Position numbers and translations under genes: made by a program
Source: JALZKA01 sp963734015
GTDB taxonomy: Bacteria > Actinomycetota > Thermoleophilia > Solirubrobacterales > 70-9
Assembly: GCA_963734015.1 (NCBI GenBank)
Contig: CAVTFG010000011.1
Coordinates: 21,529-85,528, forward strand
Length of the DNA: 64,000 nucleotides
Direction of reading: 5' to 3'
Part shown: positions 33,860 through 41,826 of the stretch, one piece after another
How the letters are laid out: the number at the start of each line of letters is the position of its first letter
Position numbering within the stretch: position 1 is the first letter of the stretch
Notes under the pieces: model-generated
Database searches by the model: none
The model's input: the letters and a program-made list of their open reading frames with translations, nothing else
What the model was told of the DNA's origin: nothing

Positions 33860-34318
33860 TCAGCACCCCGTGCTGACCGAGCGCTCGAACTCGCCGTTTG
33901 CGAACAGGGTCAGCGCGAGCCGCGGGTAGCAGTTCTGTTCGAAGTACGGATAGCGCAGCCGGAAGTGGAAGCGGGACTCAGCCGAGGCGCGGCGCCTGCT
34001 TTGGCGTTCGACGCCGCCGCTGCGCGAGATGAGCCGCCAGTTCGTCCCCGTTCGAACCCTCGTGTCCCGGCTCACCGAGGTGATCGAGCGCCTTCCGGCG
34101 TCTCCGGTCGCGCACCAATGGACATCGAGGCGGACCGTCCACTGGTGTACGCCGAGGCTGGTCTTGCGTTCGGCCGCGCGGGCGTCGTAGCAGCGCTCGC
34201 CGGCCGCTCCGGCCACCGGGGCGGCGGCGGACAGGTCCGGTGGGGCGAGAACCGCGACCCCGAGGGCGAAGGTCGCGATGATCAGGGCCAGGGCGGGTTT
34301 CGAGGCGGAGTAGCTCAT
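33860..34318 (-). CDS. Secreted hypothetical protein
   Basis: 152 residues with a signal peptide (MSYSASKPALALIIATFALG, cleavage near AAAP). The mature protein is basic, with four cysteines (GERCYDARA, VHWCATG, EQNCYPR and the final Cys) that likely form two disulfides. ATG at 34318 is chosen over an earlier in-frame ATG because a TACGGT box (plus 34326-34331) lies seven bases upstream. Its stop is five bases from the convergent ferredoxin gene. Function unknown. Confidence 0.72.
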   Translation of the reverse strand: MSYSASKPALALIIATFALGVAVLAPPDLSAAAPVAGAAGERCYDARAAERKTSLGVHQWTVRLDVHWCATGDAGRRSITSVSRDTRVRTGTNWRLISRSGGVERQSRRRASAESRFHFRLRYPYFEQNCYPRLALTLFANGEFERSVSTGC

Positions 34319-34431
34319 GTGGGCGACCGTACGTGGGCGCAATTGACCCGTGGCGCACCAAATGTGCCGGTCGCGCGCCGGATCTCCTCTACGCTCGACA
34401 CGCCACTTAGAACCGGACCGGTCGGGGAGAC

Positions 34432-36048
34432 ATGAACAACCGGAACCGCTACGTAGCCATGGTGCTGTGCCTGGCGGCCGTCTACTACGGCGCCGCCGAA
34501 CTCGGGCTGAGCCTGGCGTTCGAGACGCCCAGCGTGAGCGCCGTATGGGCGCCCACCGGGATCGCGCTGGCCGCGTTGGTTCTCTTCGGCCTCAGGTACT
34601 GGCCGGGCGTCGCGCTTGGCGCGCTGCTCGCCAACGCGTGGACCGGGGTTCCACTGCTCGCGGTCCTCGGCATCACGGCCGGCAACACGCTCGAGGCGCT
34701 CGTCGGCGCCTATCTCCTCTTGCGGCTCACCGATTTCAGGCCGTCGCTCGAACGGGTGACGGACGTGGTGTGGCTGGTCACCCTCGGCGCAGTGCTGAGC
34801 ACGATGGTGAGCGCCACGATCGGGACCGGCAGCCTGCTCGCGGCCGGCGAGATCGAAGGGGGCGACTTCGGCTCGGTCTGGCGCACCTGGTGGCTCGGCG
34901 ACATGGGCGGTGACCTCCTGATCGCGCCCGCCCTGATGGTCGCGTTCACCCACTGGCCGTACGCCCGGCTGCCGGGAGGCCTCGTCGAAGCCGTGGCGCT
35001 GGCCGCGGGAATCGCGGCCACGGTGGCCTTCGGCTTCACGCGCGAAGAGCCGCTCACGTTCCTGTTGCTTCCGCTGCCGATCCTCGCGGCCTTCCGGTTC
35101 CGCCAGCCGGGTGCGGTTGGGGCGAGCCTGATCACGGCCTCGATCGCGATCCCGCTGACCGAGGACATGCAGGGCCCTTTCGCCGGGTTCGCGCCCGACG
35201 ACCGGCTCCTCCTCGCCCAGCTCTTCGTGGGAATCGTCTGCCTGACGACCCTCGCGCTCGCGGCCGTGATCTCCGAGCGACAGCGCGCCGAGGACTCCAT
35301 TCGCTATGTCGCCGACACGCTCCAGGAGAGCCTGTTGCCGGCCTCCCTGCCCGTCATCGCCGGGGTGCAGGCCGCCGTCGAGTTCCGCCCGGTCGGCGAG
35401 CGGGGGATCGTCGGCGGCGATTTCTACGAGTTGATGGAGGGCGAGGACGGGAGCGTCGGCATCGCGATCGGTGACGCCCTGGGGAAGGGGGCGATCGCCG
35501 CCGCCGACACCGCGCTGGCGCGCTACACCCTCCGAGCCGCCGCCATGCACGAGACCGAGCCGAGCAGGATCCTCAGCGTGCTCAACGAGGCGATGCTGCG
35601 GCAAACGAGCGACCATCCCTGCACGGTGGCCTACGCGCGGCTCGAGCTGAACGCGGACGGCGCCATGCTCACCGTCTCGATCGGAGGCCACCCGAGGCCC
35701 CTGATCCTCCGGGTGAACGGCACCGTGGAACCGATTGGCTATCCGGCGCCACCGCTGGGAGTCCGGCGCGGCCTGAACCTCACGGACCACACCGCGCGGC
35801 TCGCGCCCGGCGACGCCCTGATCCTCTACACGGACGGCCTCACCGATGCGTTCGCGCCGCACCGCGTCGTCTCGCCGGACGACCTCGCGATCGCGCTCCA
35901 GCCGCACGCCGGAGGCACCGCGACCGAGATCATCGAGGCCGCGAGCCACGCGGCTGTGCCACCCGAGGCGCACAGGAGCCCGCGCGACGACATCCTGCTC
36001 CTGGTCCTCCGCCTGGACGAGCAGGGCCTGCCGGCCCCGGCGATCTGA
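34432..36048 (+). CDS. MASE1 membrane sensor with PP2C (SpoIIE-type) phosphatase domain
   Basis: 538 residues. About 1-285 is a MASE1 sensor with eight or so membrane segments (VWAPTGIALAALVLFGLRYW is its hallmark); about 300-530 is a PPM phosphatase with VGERGIVGGDFYELME (metal-binding GGDFY), GIAIGDALGKGAIAAADTAL and LILYTDGLTDAFA plus the C-terminal DD in SPRDDILLLVL. It would dephosphorylate an anti-sigma antagonist or similar regulator in response to a membrane signal. No sigma-factor partners lie nearby. The leader is about 40 bases, with GGGGAGA before the ATG. Confidence 0.9.
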   Translation: MNNRNRYVAMVLCLAAVYYGAAELGLSLAFETPSVSAVWAPTGIALAALVLFGLRYWPGVALGALLANAWTGVPLLAVLGITAGNTLEALVGAYLLLRLTDFRPSLERVTDVVWLVTLGAVLSTMVSATIGTGSLLAAGEIEGGDFGSVWRTWWLGDMGGDLLIAPALMVAFTHWPYARLPGGLVEAVALAAGIAATVAFGFTREEPLTFLLLPLPILAAFRFRQPGAVGASLITASIAIPLTEDMQGPFAGFAPDDRLLLAQLFVGIVCLTTLALAAVISERQRAEDSIRYVADTLQESLLPASLPVIAGVQAAVEFRPVGERGIVGGDFYELMEGEDGSVGIAIGDALGKGAIAAADTALARYTLRAAAMHETEPSRILSVLNEAMLRQTSDHPCTVAYARLELNADGAMLTVSIGGHPRPLILRVNGTVEPIGYPAPPLGVRRGLNLTDHTARLAPGDALILYTDGLTDAFAPHRVVSPDDLAIALQPHAGGTATEIIEAASHAAVPPEAHRSPRDDILLLVLRLDEQGLPAPAI

Positions 36049-36052
36049 GGGG

Positions 36053-36379
36053 TTACGGCGTCAGGCGGGGGATGTACGTGCCCTCGTCGTCGGTGAGCTC
36101 GATCTCGATCGTGGCGGTTTCGGCCGCCGCGGCCTGACCGGCACCCGATTCCTCATAGGACACCTCGCATTCGAAGGTGGTGCCGGCCTCGACGTCCACG
36201 TCGTCCGGACACGAGACGTCCATGGCCTGCGCCGTCGTCCCGAGCTCGGGCGCGGCCTGGCCGGCGAGGTCGGACTCGAGATCGTCGATGTCCAGGGACT
36301 TCGAGCCGAACAGCGCGAGCCCGACCAGGACCGCGGCGATCAGCACGGCGATGACCACAACGATGCGCCTCAGGTCCAC
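36053..36379 (-). CDS. DUF4333 domain membrane-anchored protein
   Basis: 108 residues: one N-terminal membrane segment (IVVVIAVLIAAVLVGLALFG) then a small extracytoplasmic domain with SCPDDVDVEAGTTFECEV, the Cys pair of DUF4333. The family is common in actinobacteria, function unknown. GTG at 36379 chosen after a GGTGGG stretch; an upstream GTG in frame is possible. Stop lies five bases from the convergent phosphatase gene. Confidence 0.72.
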   Translation of the reverse strand: MDLRRIVVVIAVLIAAVLVGLALFGSKSLDIDDLESDLAGQAAPELGTTAQAMDVSCPDDVDVEAGTTFECEVSYEESGAGQAAAAETATIEIELTDDEGTYIPRLTP

Positions 36380-36436
36380 GATCCCACCCGCTCGGTCATT
36401 TCGCCGCGAACCTACCACTGCCACACTTGCCCGCTC

Positions 36437-37909
36437 ATGAACTTCATCGAGGACGTGCTCGAGCGCTTCCCGGCGTCCAGGCCGGCGCTGGTGGCGATCT
36501 CGCGCGAGGGCGAGCGGAGGGTCTGGCACTTCGGCGAGCTGATCGCGATGAGCGCCGGCGTCTCGGGCGCCCTCGCGGCGCGCGGCGTCGGCCGGGGCGA
36601 CATCGTCATGACCCTCGTCGGCAACCGGATCGAATGGGTGCTGACGATGCTCGCGTGCTGGCGGATGGGCGCCGTGGCGCTGCCGTGCAACACACAGCTG
36701 CGCAGACACGACCTGGAGCTGCGGGTCGGCGCGGCGGAGCCGGCGCTTTGCGTCGGCGACGACGAGCTTCTTGGCGAGCTGCCCGGTGGCGTGCCGACGC
36801 TTCCACTCGCGGAGTTCGGGGCGATCCTCGACGAGGACCGCCCGCAGGAGACGCCGGCCTCTCTGGCCGACCTGGATCCCGAGGATCCTGCCCTGGTGGT
36901 CTTCACCTCGGGCACCACCGGCGAGCCGCGCGGGGCGCTGCATGCGACGCGATATCTGACCGGGCAGCGCGCCCAGGCGGAGAACTGGCTCGGCGCGCGA
37001 AAGGGTGAGCTCGTGTGGTGCACCACCGCGACGGGGTGGTCGAAGTCGGCCCGCAACGTGTTCGTGGCGCCCTGGCTCTGCGGCGCCGCCGCGCTGATCT
37101 GCGACGCGCCGTTCGATCCCTCCCAGCGCCTCGACCTGATCGAGCGGGAGGCGGTCAGCGTGCTCTGCCAGGCGCCGACCGAGTACCGGATGCTCGCCAA
37201 GCGCTCCGCGCTACGGCCCCTCCCAAAGCTGCGGCGGATGGTGTCCGCGGGCGAGGCGCTGAACCCGGAGGTGATCGAGGCGTTTCGGGAGGCGGTCGGC
37301 CTCGACATCCACGACGGTTACGGCCAGACGGAGACCGGGCACCTCACGGGCAACCTCGCGGACGAGCCGATCCGTCCCGGTTCGATGGGGCGCCCGCTAC
37401 CGGGCTTCGAGCTGCGGGTCGCGGGCGACTCCGACGCGGGCGCCGAGCTTCAGGTCCGCGTCGCTTCCTGCCCGACCTTCTTCAGCCGCTACCTCGACGA
37501 GGAGCCGGGCGCGGTCGCCGACCGGCTGGTGGACGGCGAGTGGTGGCCGACCGGGGACGTGGTGCGGCGGGATCCCGACGGCTTCCTCTGGTACGAGGGT
37601 CGCGACGACGACCTGATCATGTCCTCCGGCTACCGGATCGGGCCGTTCGAAGTGGAGTCGGCGCTCCTCACCCATCCGGCGGTCGCGGAGGCGGCCGCGG
37701 TGGGAGAGCCCGACCCCGAGCGGGGCGCGGTGGTCCGGGCGATCGTGGTGCTGCGCGACGGACAGGCGGGCGACCAGCTCGCCGCCGAGCTCCGGGACCA
37801 TGTCAAGGAGATCACCGCGCCCTACAAGGCACCGCGGATCGTCGAATTCACGGACGAGCTGCCGAAGACCGCCAGCGGCAAGATCAGGCGCGCCGAGCTG
37901 CGCCGCTAG
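36437..37909 (+). CDS. Acyl-CoA synthetase (AMP-forming)
   Basis: 490-residue ANL-superfamily ligase. Motifs: A3 ALVVFTSGTTGEPRGALHAT, A5 IHDGYGQTETGHLTGN, A7 WWPTGDVVRRDPDGFLWYEG, A8 MSSGYRIGPFEVESALLTHP and A10 PKTASGKIRRAEL with the catalytic Lys. It resembles medium-chain acyl-CoA synthetases (ACSM-like). Makes acyl-CoA from a carboxylate and ATP in the cytoplasm. Pyrophosphate it releases could be cleared by the pyrophosphatase at 27620. Confidence 0.92.
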   Translation: MNFIEDVLERFPASRPALVAISREGERRVWHFGELIAMSAGVSGALAARGVGRGDIVMTLVGNRIEWVLTMLACWRMGAVALPCNTQLRRHDLELRVGAAEPALCVGDDELLGELPGGVPTLPLAEFGAILDEDRPQETPASLADLDPEDPALVVFTSGTTGEPRGALHATRYLTGQRAQAENWLGARKGELVWCTTATGWSKSARNVFVAPWLCGAAALICDAPFDPSQRLDLIEREAVSVLCQAPTEYRMLAKRSALRPLPKLRRMVSAGEALNPEVIEAFREAVGLDIHDGYGQTETGHLTGNLADEPIRPGSMGRPLPGFELRVAGDSDAGAELQVRVASCPTFFSRYLDEEPGAVADRLVDGEWWPTGDVVRRDPDGFLWYEGRDDDLIMSSGYRIGPFEVESALLTHPAVAEAAAVGEPDPERGAVVRAIVVLRDGQAGDQLAAELRDHVKEITAPYKAPRIVEFTDELPKTASGKIRRAELRR

Positions 37910-37926
37910 ATACCGGTGCCGCCAGG

Positions 37927-38738
37927 CTAGTCGTCGACCTCGCCTTCGAAGATCGCGAAGAACGCGCCTTGCGGGTCTGGAGGACGGCGAACCGGCCGGC
38001 GGGGATCTCGATCGGGCCGGCGTGCAGCGTGCCGCCGGCGCCCTGGGTGGTTGCAATCGCCTCGTCCAGCGAAGCCACCGTGAAGTACGGCATCCAATGC
38101 GGCGGTACGCCCGCCCCCGACTGCTCGGGCGCCAGCTCGCGCATGCCACCGTTCAGGCCGCCGGCACCGCCCTCATGGCGGATTGACCAATACGGAGGGG
38201 CGCCCTGCGTGTCGAGTGCCTCGACCTTCCAGCCAAACAGGTCGCTGTAGAACGTCGCGGCCGCGTCCGCGTCGTTGGTCGAGAGCTCGTTCATCGTCAG
38301 GCAGCCGGGATCGTTCACCAGGGTGGCGCCGATCGAATCACGCGCCTGCCAGACCCCGAACACGGCGCCGGTCGGATCGGCGATGACGGCCATCCGCCCC
38401 TGCGTCATCACGTCGAACGGTCCCGCGTGGATCGAGCCGCCGAGCTCCTTCGCCCTTGCCGACGTGGCGTCGGCGTCGGCCACCGTGATGTACGAGAACC
38501 AGTTGGGGGGTATCCCGGCATCGCGCTGATCTTTCATCTGCTCGTACAGCGCGGCAACGGTCTCGCCGTCCAGCCTCAGCATCGTGTAGACGCCACCGCC
38601 CGCGTCCGCGGGAATCGGGTTGTCCTCGGATTCCCAGCCGAACAGCTTTCCGTAGAACTGCTTCGCGCCATCGGTGTCGGTGGTCGAGAGCTCGATCCAG
38701 CTGAACGTGCCCGGCTCGTAGCTCGTGCGCTTGCCCAT
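37927..38738 (-). CDS. Two-domain VOC (glyoxalase-like) protein with C-terminal frameshift
   Basis: About 270 residues, two tandem VOC domains: GTFSWIELSTTDTDGAKQFY and GCLTMNELSTNDADAAATFY. Near 37974-37979 the frame shifts: after GRFAVLQ the expected DPQGAFFAIFEGEVDD and a stop at 37927-37929 are found in another frame, so one base seems missing. As written the protein would run to 37884 with a basic junk tail overlapping the acyl-CoA synthetase gene. The start is two bases after the cupin stop, so they form an operon. Related proteins are annotated as hydroxylases or bleomycin-resistance-like; function unknown. Confidence 0.82.
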
Positions 38739-38740
38739 CG

Positions 38741-39133
38741 TCAGCCCTCCTCGCTCCAGAAGTCCTGGACCATCTCGGCGTCGCCCTCGTGGCGCGGGCT
38801 GAACACCAGGTATTCGAGTCCCTCCGGGCCGGCCTCGAAGATCCGCGTCACGTCCGGGCCGACGCGGATCACGTCGTTTGCCCGGACCTCGAGGATCTCG
38901 TCGTCGAGCTTCATCCGGCCGGCCCCGGAAAGGATCACGTGCACCTCTTCGGCCTGGCCGTGCTTGTGCGCGAACGGCTGGCGCTGGTCCGGCTTCACCC
39001 GCAGGTGTCCCATGCCGCTCTGCGCGAGGCCGATCTCCTCCCTTGGGAACCGCGCCTCCTGCAGCTCTCCGATGCCGTGCTTCGCCGCGGAATCCGCCAC
39101 GTCCTCCAGGTTCACCTTGGCGTAGTCGCCCAT
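38741..39133 (-). CDS. Cupin domain protein
   Basis: 130-residue single cupin: FAHKHGQAEEVHVILSGAGR holds the H-x-H...E metal motif and VIRVGPDVTRIFEAGPEGLE the second motif. AGGAGG five bases before ATG 39133 sets the start. Co-transcribed with the two-domain VOC gene. Function unknown. Confidence 0.87.
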   Translation of the reverse strand: MGDYAKVNLEDVADSAAKHGIGELQEARFPREEIGLAQSGMGHLRVKPDQRQPFAHKHGQAEEVHVILSGAGRMKLDDEILEVRANDVIRVGPDVTRIFEAGPEGLEYLVFSPRHEGDAEMVQDFWSEEG

Positions 39134-39150
39134 TGATCCTCCTCTTGCGT

Positions 39151-41250
39151 CTAGAACAGTTTCGCCTGTCCGGCGGAAGCGCGCGGTTGCGATCGCGTGA
39201 CGCGGCGCCCCGTGGCCGACGCGGCCGCGTTCGTTCGGTCGACCGGAGCGCTGGGCCGCAGGAATCGCCGCGGCGGGTTCTTCCCGCGCGCCAGCTTCGC
39301 GAGGCGGTCCCGCTCGGCGACCGGCAGGTACGAGCCCCGGCCGTAGAGGCGCTCGTAGCGGTCGAGCAGGTCCGGGCGGTATTGGCGCAGCCAGTCCATG
39401 AACAGTCCCTTTACCTCGCCGCGCAGGTGCAAACCGATCCCGCCGACGCTCTTCGCTCCCATCTCGCCCGCCACCTCGAGGATGCGCTCGACCTGGCGTG
39501 GGTCGTCGTTGATCCCCGGCATCAGCGGCGCGACCAGCACCCCGGTCGGGATCCCGGCTCGGTTCAGCTCGCCGACGGCGGCCAGCCGGGTCTTCGGATG
39601 CGGCGTGTGCGGCTCGCTCGCACGCCAGGCTTTCTCCTCGAGCGTCGGCACCGACAGGTTCGCGACGAACTCCGTCCGCGCGGCGATCTGCTTGAAGAGC
39701 GGCAGGTCGCGCAGCAGCAGCGGCGACTTGCTGAGAACCGAGCACGGGTTCGAGAAGTCGCGCATCGCCTCCCAGATGCCGGGCATGAGCTTGTACTTCG
39801 ACTCGACCCACTGGTACGGGTCCGTGTTGGTGCCGAGCGCCACGTGGTCGCCCCGCCAGGACCTCTTGCCGAGCTCCGCTCGCACGAGCTCGGGCGCGTT
39901 CACCTTGACGACGATCTCGCGCTCGAAGTCCTCGGCGGCGTTCAGGTCGAGGTACGTGTGCGTGGGACGGGCGAAGCAGTTGTGACTCACGACTCCGTTG
40001 GCGATGAAGTCGCCGGTCCCGGTCGTGATGTCGTAGAGCGCGTGAGTTTGCAACGGCTCGATCTCGGCTACGTCGAGCCGAGAGTTCGACTTGAGCGCAT
40101 ACCCCAAGATCGATCGCTTGCGGACGATGGCCGGATCCGTCACGTGAAAGAACCGGAGCCTTTCCGCGAGCCCACCGCGCAGTCGGACGGTGTGAAGGTT
40201 ATTGGGACGCCTGTGATCCTCCAGCACGTGCTCGAAGCCGAGTCGCCGGAAGCAGTCCTGCGTCCACCCGAGAATCTCGTTGTCGGTGTTCGAGATTCTC
40301 ACGGCGGAACCGTTAGAGCCTTCCGCATCAAAAACTCCGGCGAGAAACCCCTTGATCCAGTCTTCGGTGGGCTTCATCGGCCAAGCGATCAGGGCTCGGA
40401 TGGCGTCCACCCGACCCCGCGCGGAGGTCCTGATCGCCGAAATCCGACTAGAGCCGGTGGTCGGGTCGGCTTGCTGAAAGACGAACTCGTCGGTCTCGAT
40501 TCCTTCGGCGGAGAGAAAGGAGCCGGCGCGCTCCAGCCCGTCACGATCCTTGAGCGCCAACCGGAAGCGGTGGACATCGCCGTTCCGTCGTTCGGGTCTG
40601 ACGTAGTTGTACGACCCTAGGTGGCCGTCTCCGCGAACCATTCCGCAGAGATAGCCGCGTCGGTAATCAGTCGAGTGCGGGGGCGATGCCGAGAACGAGC
40701 CCACGCCGAGCAACTTGTCGTTCATGGTCAGATGCGGACGCCGCGCGGCACCGCACTGCGTGCCCGTGACGTACTTCCATCCCCGCCGAGTGAGGAAACG
40801 ATGGTCGCCGCTAGCGACCAGCTGAGTTCCATCCTCCAGCGTGATGCGGAATGCCGGCTTCGCCGTCTGCCAATGGTTCAGCACCGTCGTGGCGACATAC
40901 CGTCGATATGTACCGACGCGCTCTGTGCCGTAGATCCGGTCCCCTGGTTGGAGCTCAGCCAGCTGTCGATGGGTTCCGTCGGCCATCAGGATCGGCGTCC
41001 CACCCTCCATGCAATAAACGCAGGCATGAGTGCAGCCCCGATACGGGTTGATCGTCCAGCGGAACGGCATCCGCGAACGCTCCGGGACCCCGTTGATCGC
41101 CGAGCGCGCCTGCACCTCGTGGAACCGGATGCCAAGCGCCTCGGGCGCATCGAACGTGCGGGTCACCGGCTCACCCAGTCCGGGGAGCAGGCCTTGCGTG
41201 CCGGCTCCTGTCTCGAGGTTGTCCCAACGCACGAACGTATGTTCGCACAT
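39151..41250 (-). CDS. Rv2578c-family radical SAM protein containing an intein
   Basis: 699 residues as translated, 354 after removal of the intein (residues 80-424). The host protein has MPFRWTINPYRGCTHACVY then CFARPTHTYLDL, so splicing restores the CX3CX2C cluster motif; later parts (LVAPLMPGINDDPRQVERI, VGGIGLHLRGEVKGLFM) match the SplB-like Rv2578c family. The ATG at 41250 has GGAG close upstream; the GTG at 41232, where family similarity begins (RWDNL), is an alternative. A perfect LexA box overlaps this region, implying SOS control. Role unknown; the spore-photoproduct-lyase kinship and LexA box hint at DNA damage. Confidence 0.9.
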   Translation of the reverse strand: MCEHTFVRWDNLETGAGTQGLLPGLGEPVTRTFDAPEALGIRFHEVQARSAINGVPERSRMPFRWTINPYRGCTHACVYCMEGGTPILMADGTHRQLAELQPGDRIYGTERVGTYRRYVATTVLNHWQTAKPAFRITLEDGTQLVASGDHRFLTRRGWKYVTGTQCGAARRPHLTMNDKLLGVGSFSASPPHSTDYRRGYLCGMVRGDGHLGSYNYVRPERRNGDVHRFRLALKDRDGLERAGSFLSAEGIETDEFVFQQADPTTGSSRISAIRTSARGRVDAIRALIAWPMKPTEDWIKGFLAGVFDAEGSNGSAVRISNTDNEILGWTQDCFRRLGFEHVLEDHRRPNNLHTVRLRGGLAERLRFFHVTDPAIVRKRSILGYALKSNSRLDVAEIEPLQTHALYDITTGTGDFIANGVVSHNCFARPTHTYLDLNAAEDFEREIVVKVNAPELVRAELGKRSWRGDHVALGTNTDPYQWVESKYKLMPGIWEAMRDFSNPCSVLSKSPLLLRDLPLFKQIAARTEFVANLSVPTLEEKAWRASEPHTPHPKTRLAAVGELNRAGIPTGVLVAPLMPGINDDPRQVERILEVAGEMGAKSVGGIGLHLRGEVKGLFMDWLRQYRPDLLDRYERLYGRGSYLPVAERDRLAKLARGKNPPRRFLRPSAPVDRTNAAASATGRRVTRSQPRASAGQAKLF
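39979..41013 (-). other. Intein with LAGLIDADG homing endonuclease inside the radical SAM gene
   Basis: 345 residues, Cys80 to Asn424 of the precursor. Splicing blocks: A, CMEGGTPILMADGTHRQLAE; B, LVASGDHRFLT; F/G, YDITTGTGDFIANGVVSHN, followed by Cys as the +1 extein residue. Endonuclease motifs: YLCGMVRGDGHLG and GFLAGVFDAEGS, each with an acidic catalytic residue, so it looks active. Insertion is between the second and third cluster cysteines; the +1 Cys is itself the third iron-sulfur ligand. Confidence 0.93.
41232..41245. promoter_or_regulatory. LexA (SOS) box, CGAACGTATGTTCG
   Basis: A perfect CGAAC-N4-GTTCG palindrome, the Gram-positive/actinobacterial SOS operator. It lies at the 5' end of the radical SAM gene (codons 2-7 of the longer frame, ending at the alternative GTG). 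lexA itself is at 61627-62229 with a similar box. Confidence 0.85.
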
Positions 41251-41281
41251 TCTCCGGACACAACCCTCGCTGGTGAAGATA

Positions 41282-41306
41282 GGTAGCTAGCTAAGTAGTT
41301 GCTACC
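41282..41306. promoter_or_regulatory. Inverted repeat GGTAGC-N13-GCTACC at marR promoter
   Basis: Six-base perfect arms with an inner TAGCTA; the right arm overlaps the TACCCT -10 of the marR gene (41303-41308). Likely autorepression site; it also lies in the promoter region of the divergent radical SAM gene. Confidence 0.55.
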
Positions 41307-41315
41307 CTCGGCTGC

Positions 41316-41777
41316 GTGACCGCCGCCACCCGCAGCACCGCCCCGGCCGACCTCGAGGCTTTCCGCGAGGCGTGGGACGAGTTCTTCGGGGCGGTTCGCC
41401 GAGCGCGCGGCCGCGCGGCGCGTGAGAGCGCCCCGGGCTCCCTGACCCTGGCGCAGTTCCAGCTTCTGGCGGCGTTCGCCGACGCGCGCGAGCTGAGCGT
41501 CGGCGAGCTTGCGCTGGCCGGCGGCGTCGCGCCCCCCACCGCGACCCGCATGCTCACCGGACTCGAACGCGACGGGATCGTCGAGCGCCGGCCGTCCGAG
41601 GTGGACCGGCGGAGCGTGCGCGTCCGCCTGACGCCGAACGGCCGTCGCGTGTTGCGCGCGAAGCGCAAGCTGGTGGCCGCCAAGCAGCGGGCGATCTTCG
41701 AGACCCTGACCACCACCGAGCGACGCCAGTCCGAGTCGATCCTCCGCCGCCTGGCCGTGGCGATGGAGGAGTTGTGA
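41316..41777 (+). CDS. MarR family transcriptional regulator
   Basis: 153 residues with the winged helix (ELSVGELALAGGVAPPTATR, then VERRPSEVDRRSVRVRLTPN, the wing D-x-R-S). GTG start at 41316 lies seven bases after TACCCT, leaderless. Downstream, after one repeat copy, is an MFS exporter, the classic MarR-plus-efflux arrangement, so it probably represses that transporter. The effector is unknown. Confidence 0.9.
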   Translation: MTAATRSTAPADLEAFREAWDEFFGAVRRARGRAARESAPGSLTLAQFQLLAAFADARELSVGELALAGGVAPPTATRMLTGLERDGIVERRPSEVDRRSVRVRLTPNGRRVLRAKRKLVAAKQRAIFETLTTTERRQSESILRRLAVAMEEL

Positions 41778-41780
41778 TGG

Positions 41781-41825
41781 GTGAGCGACGCAAGGCGCGA
41801 CAGCATGTTTGCCCCCCTGGCAAGA
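41781..41825 (+). repeat. Intergenic repeat family 1, copy B
   Basis: Starts GTGAGCGACGCAAGGCGCGA and ends CCCCCCTGGCAAGA. It fills the gap between marR and the MFS gene and ends one base before the MFS ATG, as copy A ends shortly before ccr. Confidence 0.7.
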
Positions 41826-41826
41826 A

